Assembly (NCBI GenBank): GCA_947174615.1
Contig: CAMWJQ010000097.1
Coordinates: 1-10,611, forward strand
Direction: 5' to 3'
Source: an uncultured Lachnospiraceae bacterium
GTDB lineage: Bacteria; Bacillota; Clostridia; Lachnospirales; Lachnospiraceae
Length of the DNA stretch: 10,611 bases
Program-made: the position numbers and the translations under genes
Shown here: positions 6,478 through 10,611 of the stretch, piece after piece
Numbering within the stretch: position 1 is the first letter of the stretch
How the letters are laid out: the number at the start of each line of letters is the position of its first letter
The notes under the pieces: model-generated
Database searches by the model: none
Told to the model about the DNA's origin: nothing
Seen by the model: only the letters and a program-made list of their open reading frames with translations

Positions 6478-6815
6478 AAATGTTCAAACATTAAAATTAT
6501 TGATAAATAGAACAATCGTGACAGGTAAAAATTTGCCAAAATCATTGGACAAATTAAATAAAAAGTTGTATAATTTAGTCATATATTTTTATTTATCCTG
6601 AGCACTCAAAAAATTATATACTTGTATAACTATTTAGTACCAAATGGCGCATTTGCTACATGGTATACAGTCAATATATCTATCCTGTTACTGTATCATC
6701 AGATTGTTAACTCCTGCTTACATTTTTAAGCGTACTGAACGGTTTCATGCAGTCTCATTGCGCAGAAAAATAAGAAGATATAGTTCATATCATTAATGTA
6801 AGGAGATTTAGTACT
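6478..6815 (+). other. Intergenic and leader region between the two chemoreceptor genes
   Basis: No gene fits here. There is no convincing terminator after the first receptor, only a weak AATGTT/AACATT dyad (6479-6492) and a GGTAAA/TTTGCC dyad (6522-6537), neither with a T-run. A sigma-A-like promoter lies at 6545-6574. The predicted leader after it (about 6581-6815) contains a TATAC/GTATA hairpin (6617-6628) and a TACCA/TGGTA stem (6638-6665) enclosing AAATG/CATTT. The ribosome site AAGGAG lies at 6800-6805. Confidence 0.55.
6545..6574 (+). promoter_or_regulatory. Sigma-A-like promoter of the second chemoreceptor gene
   Basis: TTGGAC (6545-6550), an 18-base spacer and TATAAT (6569-6574) are close to consensus. 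Transcription from here would give a leader of about 235 nt before the ATG at 6816. Confidence 0.7.
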
Positions 6816-8525
6816 ATGTTAAAAAAACTGAACAATCTACAAATCCGAGACCGACTGTCTCATGCCTTTATTACAGTAGCGTGTATGCTGACCATGGTAT
6901 CCGCTGTCATCCTGATCACAATGATCGTGATGTCGCGGCTGTATGCTTCAGCCCTTACCAATTATGGCTTTTCACAGGGTGATATCGGCAGAACGATGAC
7001 CCAATTTGCCGACACTCGATCCGCGATGCGCGGCATTATCGGTTACGATGAACAGGATGCCATCGACAAACTGCTCTCAGACCGCGCAAACTACAAAGAG
7101 TCATTCACTAAAGAGTTCAACGCCCTCGAATCCAGTATGGTAACTGCTGAGAACAAGAAATTATACGCCGGACTGAGCTCCAAACTCACAGAGTACTGGA
7201 AGCTTGAGGAAGAGATCATCAATCTCGGCGCCACTACGGACCGTGAACAGTGCAAAGTAGCACAGGACATGGCGCTTGGCGAGCTTGCTCCAATGTACAA
7301 CGAAATCTATGAAGAACTGACACAGATTATGGAAATTAAAGTTGATAAAGGACAAGAAGTCTCTACTACACTCACCTTTATTATCATTGGTCTCACCGTA
7401 ATCATTATCATTATTATTGCCTGCTCTATTATCTTTGCACTCTCATTAGGCAAGGGGATCGCAAACAGCATCGCTGTACCGCTTGATCAACTGAAAGAGC
7501 GTCTGGATATTTTTGCAAAGGGCGACCTTTCTTCACCCTTCCCGACCGTTGAGACCAAGGATGAGCTGGCTGAGATGGTCACAGTGACGACCAGCATGGC
7601 TGCATCGCTGCAGTTTATCATTCACGATGTGGCAATGATTCTTGATAAAATGGCTTCTGCGGACTTTACTGCTACCAGTGAGGACAAGTCTAAGTACCTT
7701 GGCGAGTTTGAAGCTATTCTGACCGCGATGGGTCTCTTAAAGAGACAGATGGCTGAGACACTGCAGTCTGTCAGTGAGGCATCTGCGCAGGTAGCTGCCG
7801 GTGCGAGCAACTTGTCCGACGCTGCCCAGAATCTTGCGGAGGGTGCAACGGACCAAGCTGGCGCAGTTGAGGAAATGCAGGCAACCATTACCACAATTTC
7901 AGACGATATCCGCATCACTGCTAACAACGCAGGCGATTCATACAATCAGGCACGTACATATGCAGACGAGGCTGAACGCAGCCACAGAGAAATGAAGGCA
8001 ATGATGGAGGCAATGTCCCGCATCAACGATGCATCGCAGCAGGTAGGCAATATCATATCTGAAATCGAGGACATCGCATCCCAGACAAATCTCCTCTCCT
8101 TAAATGCTTCCATCGAGGCGGCGAGAGCAGGCGAAGCAGGCAAAGGCTTTGCTGTCGTGGCAGACCAGATTCGCCAGTTGGCAGAACAAAGTGCAAATTC
8201 TGCCGCTGAGACCAGAACTTTGATCGAGACTTCCCTGAGTGCAATCGCTGACGGAAGCAAAACAGTTGATATTGTAAACGATTCGATCGACCGCGTGGTA
8301 GAGGGAATTGAACTCATTGCAAACTCCTCCAAGTCCATCAGTGAGATGGCAAATGAACAGGCAGAGGCAATGAAGCAGACAGAGCTTGGCGTAAATCAGA
8401 TTTCCGAAGTTGTCCAGTCAAACTCTGCGACGGCACAGGAAGCTTCTGCGACAAGTGAGGAGCTCTCTGCACAGGCGATAACACTGGATTCTCTGATCAG
8501 CAAATTCAAACTGCCAAATAGCTGA
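6816..8525 (+). CDS. Methyl-accepting chemotaxis protein with four-helix-bundle sensor domain
   Basis: This 569-residue receptor has a membrane helix at 17-41 and an all-helical periplasmic-type domain (42-185) rich in charged heptads, which resembles the 4HB_MCP sensor. A very isoleucine-rich second helix lies at 186-210, a HAMP domain at about 212-268, possibly a second HAMP-like unit at 270-315, and the signalling coiled coil to the end. The hairpin tip DIASQTNLLSLNASIEAARA (419-438), then GKGFAVVADQIRQLAEQ, is well conserved. TSEEL at 546-550 lies near the end, but no clear methylase-binding pentapeptide is present. AAGGAG lies 10 bases before the ATG. It differs from the upstream receptor in its sensor domain, so the pair detects different signals rather than being a recent duplication. 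Confidence 0.93.
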   Translation: MLKKLNNLQIRDRLSHAFITVACMLTMVSAVILITMIVMSRLYASALTNYGFSQGDIGRTMTQFADTRSAMRGIIGYDEQDAIDKLLSDRANYKESFTKEFNALESSMVTAENKKLYAGLSSKLTEYWKLEEEIINLGATTDREQCKVAQDMALGELAPMYNEIYEELTQIMEIKVDKGQEVSTTLTFIIIGLTVIIIIIIACSIIFALSLGKGIANSIAVPLDQLKERLDIFAKGDLSSPFPTVETKDELAEMVTVTTSMAASLQFIIHDVAMILDKMASADFTATSEDKSKYLGEFEAILTAMGLLKRQMAETLQSVSEASAQVAAGASNLSDAAQNLAEGATDQAGAVEEMQATITTISDDIRITANNAGDSYNQARTYADEAERSHREMKAMMEAMSRINDASQQVGNIISEIEDIASQTNLLSLNASIEAARAGEAGKGFAVVADQIRQLAEQSANSAAETRTLIETSLSAIADGSKTVDIVNDSIDRVVEGIELIANSSKSISEMANEQAEAMKQTELGVNQISEVVQSNSATAQEASATSEELSAQAITLDSLISKFKLPNS

Positions 8526-8549
8526 TCCTAATTTTATACGATGATAATT

Positions 8550-8599
8550 GCAGTCTCCATGCACCGCCTTAACGGCATACTCTTTCTGCATGGGGCTGC
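8550..8599 (+). repeat. Long imperfect hairpin after the second chemoreceptor gene
   Basis: GCAGTCTCCATGCA (8550-8563) pairs, with one or two interruptions, with TGCATGGGGCTGC (8587-8599). An inner CCG/CGG stem surrounds CTTAA. It lies just upstream of the terminator and could stabilise the 3' end of the message. Confidence 0.5.
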
Positions 8600-8604
8600 A
8601 CATC

Positions 8605-8631
8605 AAAACCGAGACCTGCGTCTCGGTTTTT
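8605..8631. terminator. Bidirectional terminator between chemoreceptor and pyrC
   Basis: AAAACCGAGAC (8605-8615), a CTGC loop and GTCTCGGTTTT (8620-8630) form a perfect 11-bp stem followed by another T. The A-run on the left provides a T-run for transcripts from the minus strand, so it serves both convergent genes. Confidence 0.9.
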
Positions 8632-8644
8632 CATATTGTCTTTC

Positions 8645-9973
8645 TCACGATTCGGATTGATATGCTACGACGCCATCCACGATTGTATACTTTACAACGC
8701 CGTTTAGATTCTGCCCTGTAAACGGTGAATTGCTGGATTTCGATGCAAACTCCCCAACCGTCTGCGAAGCTTTCGCATCAAAGATGACAATATCCGCAGC
8801 AGCACCCACCGACAATGTTCCCGCGGGAAGCTTGTACATGCGCGCCGGAGCTGCCGACATCCTGTCAATCAGCAGATCCATCGGAAACTGCTCAGCATCG
8901 ACCAGATTGGTGATGCCTAGCGGCAGTGCAGTCTCAAGCCCAATAATACCGCTTGGCGCCTCCGTAAGAACTCGTTTCTTTTCCTCTTCACTGTGCGGTG
9001 CATGGTCTGTAGCGATGAGATCAATCGTGCCGTCTTTTAATCCCTCAATGACTGCCTGTCTGTCCGCTTCCTCGCGCAGCGGCGGATTCATCTTGGCAAG
9101 CGTTCCATGCCGAAGAACTGCCTCCTCTGTCAGGCTGAAATGATGCGGCGTCGCTTCAGCATGGATATTATTCATCCCTAATTCTGCTGCCCTTTGCTTT
9201 GCCTGCCTGACCAGCGCCACGCCCTCCTTGGTACTGATATGCTGGATATTTAAGGTCGCACCTGTTCTCAATGCAATCTCCAAGTCGCGTTCAATCAGAG
9301 AAATCTCTGCTTCCCGCGGCGAACCCCCAATTCCAAAATATTCAGATGCCCTGCCGTGGTTTACGCCGTTGTTGGTGATCAGCGCTGGATTTTCTTCGTG
9401 AAGGCTGATTGGCACATCAAGTGCAACCACTGTTTTCATGGCACACTCCATCAGTGCGGCATCCATAATCGGGATCCCATCGTCCGTAAAGCCCACAGCG
9501 CCCTTCTCCAGAAGCGCGCTCATATCGGTCAGTTCCTTCCCTGCCATCCCCTTTGTGACTGTGGCGCAGGTATATACTTTTAATTTTGTCTTCCTCCCTT
9601 TTTCAATAACATATGTTAGTGTATCTATGTTATCGACAGCCGGCTTTGTGTTTGCCATTAGTACCACACTGGTAAAACCGCCCTTGAGCGCTGCTTTTGC
9701 CCCCGTCTCGATGTCCTCCTTGTATGTGAACCCCGGATCCCGGAAGTGCACATGCACATCCACAAATCCGGGTGCCACGATACAACCTGCCGCATCAATA
9801 ATAGTACATTCGTTGTCGTTGTCTTTCTCTGTCACTGTATCTGATGTTATTTTTTCTATTCCTTTGATATCATCAGTTATTTTTTCTATTTTCCCATCTT
9901 TAATAATTAGAGACGCCTGTTTTTGTATACCGTTTGCCGGATCTGTCACAATACCGTTTTTTATCACTATCAT
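8645..9973 (-). CDS. pyrC: Dihydroorotase, class I
   Basis: This enzyme closes N-carbamoyl-aspartate to dihydroorotate, step three of pyrimidine synthesis, in the cytoplasm. The 442-residue protein has the amidohydrolase metal ligands: H74 and H76 in DVHVHFRDPG, the Asp in GFTDDG (164-165), H192 in LHEE, H245 in IQHIS and D323 in ATDHAPHS. NTKP (108-111) and MNPPLR (295-300) are also typical of dihydroorotases. Using an Asp instead of a carboxylated Lys as bridging ligand fits class I. The N-terminal sandwich carries about 14 extra residues before the HVH motif compared with short homologues, including a 10-residue tandem repeat (EKITDD, then EKITSD). GAGAGG lies 7 bases before the ATG. The gene converges on the chemoreceptor and seems monocistronic; the rest of the pyr pathway is not in the window. 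Confidence 0.95.
   Translation of the reverse strand: MIVIKNGIVTDPANGIQKQASLIIKDGKIEKITDDIKGIEKITSDTVTEKDNDNECTIIDAAGCIVAPGFVDVHVHFRDPGFTYKEDIETGAKAALKGGFTSVVLMANTKPAVDNIDTLTYVIEKGRKTKLKVYTCATVTKGMAGKELTDMSALLEKGAVGFTDDGIPIMDAALMECAMKTVVALDVPISLHEENPALITNNGVNHGRASEYFGIGGSPREAEISLIERDLEIALRTGATLNIQHISTKEGVALVRQAKQRAAELGMNNIHAEATPHHFSLTEEAVLRHGTLAKMNPPLREEADRQAVIEGLKDGTIDLIATDHAPHSEEEKKRVLTEAPSGIIGLETALPLGITNLVDAEQFPMDLLIDRMSAAPARMYKLPAGTLSVGAAADIVIFDAKASQTVGEFASKSSNSPFTGQNLNGVVKYTIVDGVVAYQSES
9846..9890 (-). repeat. 15-bp direct repeat with a 30-bp period inside pyrC
   Basis: GTTATTTTTTCTATT occurs at 9846-9860 and 9876-9890. The 30-bp period equals ten codons, so the repeat stays in frame and explains the doubled EKIT segment of the protein. 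Confidence 0.85.
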
Positions 9974-10020
9974 CGTTCTTACCTCTCTTTCCCAAGCAGC
10001 TGCTCTGCTATCGTTTTCTC

Positions 10021-10048
10021 AGTATAAAATCATATGTTATTTTATACT
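10021..10048. promoter_or_regulatory. Perfect 10-bp inverted repeat upstream of pyrC
   Basis: AGTATAAAAT (10021-10030) and ATTTTATACT (10039-10048) surround an 8-base centre. It lies about 50 bases upstream of the pyrC start, within the predicted leader, and could be an operator or an RNA hairpin. No classical PyrR-binding loop is visible nearby. Confidence 0.55.
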
Positions 10049-10114
10049 ATGTATCCTATTGCTTACTCTCATTTCTAACTGAATGAAGTGGTGTCTGTAA
10101 GCCCATTCCTGATT

Positions 10115-10123
10115 ATTGTACCA
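10115..10123 (-). promoter_or_regulatory. Possible extended -10 promoter of pyrC
   Basis: On the minus strand, TGGTACAAT matches TGn plus a near-consensus -10 hexamer. No good -35 is seen, as is common for extended -10 promoters. It lies just after the lipoprotein stop codon and would give a leader of about 135 nt, containing GCTTAC/GTAAGC (10061-10066 and 10097-10102) and the 10-bp inverted repeat. Confidence 0.4.
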
Positions 10124-10129
10124 CAGATG

Positions 10130-10564
10130 TCACTTAAATTCTATCGCCTTATCCTCAATATTCTCAGTCTTTACCACGATATATGGACGTGTCGGCGTAT
10201 TGGTTACATTTTCTGCCTTCCCGGGACCGATGAGCGTTGTGTCAAATACCAGCGCTTCCTCCGTCTCGAAGAATGCATTGACGCTGATACTATAGCCGCC
10301 GCTTGGCTGCTCGCCGTACCCGACTGCGATATAGAGCTCCTCGCCCAGCGTGTAACTGATTTGAAATGGGTCTGCTGATTTCTCTGCAATAATCTCCTTG
10401 AGCGATTCCGGCTGCTGATCCTCCCCAACCACTGTAAACTCAATGTCTTTGAGTTTATCATCCTCCGTTATCTCACCAGCACAGCCTGAAAGGCATAGCG
10501 TTATTATAACGCACGATATCGCAAATATGACAAACCTTTTTGCTGTTTTTACAAATTTACCCAT
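10130..10564 (-). CDS. PrcB-like lipoprotein
   Basis: This 144-residue protein begins with a basic N-terminus, a hydrophobic segment (about 10-25) and the lipobox LSGC, so it should be cut before Cys28 and lipid-anchored outside the membrane. A linker rich in acidic residues follows. The C-terminal part reads YIAVGYGEQPSGGYSISVNA, then PTRPYIVVKTEN. This is the pattern of the PrcB C-terminal domain (GxxPTGGYxI, then a Pro-rich turn and a final VK strand). PrcB is known as an accessory subunit of a Treponema surface protease, but in Firmicutes such lipoproteins are mostly uncharacterised, so a protease role is only inference. AGGAGG (10569-10574 on this strand) lies 4 bases before the ATG. The same-strand pyrC gene starts about 155 bases downstream and has its own likely promoter, so the two are probably not one operon. 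Confidence 0.82.
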   Translation of the reverse strand: MGKFVKTAKRFVIFAISCVIITLCLSGCAGEITEDDKLKDIEFTVVGEDQQPESLKEIIAEKSADPFQISYTLGEELYIAVGYGEQPSGGYSISVNAFFETEEALVFDTTLIGPGKAENVTNTPTRPYIVVKTENIEDKAIEFK

Positions 10565-10611
10565 ACTGCCTCCTATATCATCACATTGTTCTATCTATAA
10601 TTATGCCTGAC

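Noticed and set aside
6479..6492. Terminator after the first chemoreceptor gene
   Set aside because: The AATGTT/AACATT dyad is short, AT-rich and lacks a T-run.
6575..6815. Class I cyclic-di-GMP riboswitch
   Set aside because: The conserved core segments of this family are not visible in the leader.
9438..10082. 214-residue plus-strand frame opposite pyrC
   Set aside because: It is the antisense of a conserved enzyme with all metal ligands present. Its Ser-, Ile- and Phe-rich content is a shadow of the coding strand.

Overview
The window looks like chromosomal DNA of a motile, low-to-mid-GC Firmicute, most likely a clostridial Lachnospiraceae relative. This rests on strong AGGAGG-type ribosome sites, sigma-A-like promoters, two methyl-accepting chemotaxis proteins, a class I dihydroorotase and a lipoprotein with a Gram-positive-style lipobox. 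The family-level assignment is inference from gene style; no rRNA or species marker is present.

The window has two halves. The left half (1-4260) is AT-rich accessory DNA, all on the plus strand. It opens with the C-terminal tail of a sensor histidine kinase, which ends at 131 exactly where a GNAT acetyltransferase that has lost its N-terminal half begins. A run of small single-function genes follows: an XRE regulator fused to membrane helices and a zinc ribbon (610-1215), a CPBP/Abi intramembrane protease (1280-2173), a 92-residue hypothetical protein (2296-2574), a very AT-rich alpha/beta hydrolase (2602-3408), and two small membrane-protein genes that each appear frameshifted (3430-3667 and 3690-4123). 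A strong terminator at 4160-4218 closes this run. Two copies of a 13-base motif (410-422 and 2241-2253), followed by weaker similarity, bracket the XRE and CPBP genes. Mixed codon usage, truncation and frameshifts suggest a patchwork of acquired and decaying genes.

The right half (4260-10611) has higher GC and looks like core genome. Two chemoreceptor genes stand in tandem, each with its own promoter and long upstream region: a double-Cache receptor (4603-6477) and a four-helix-bundle receptor (6816-8525). The first promoter has an exact tandem 11-bp direct repeat just upstream of the -35 box, the form of an OmpR/PhoB-type activator site. The second has a predicted leader of about 235 nt. A bidirectional terminator (8605-8631) separates them from the convergent pyrC dihydroorotase gene (complement 8645-9973), upstream of which lie a perfect 10-bp inverted repeat and a likely extended -10 promoter. 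A PrcB-like lipoprotein gene (complement 10130-10564) closes the window.

Functionally, the two receptors would feed the CheA/CheW chemotaxis pathway, PyrC supplies pyrimidine synthesis, and the left-hand genes are accessory functions with no obvious common pathway. I see no CRISPR array, tRNA, rRNA, complete insertion sequence or clearly new multi-gene system. The most original signals are regulatory (11-bp tandem repeat, dyads, long leader) and structural (gene junction, repeated 13-mer, paired frameshifts).
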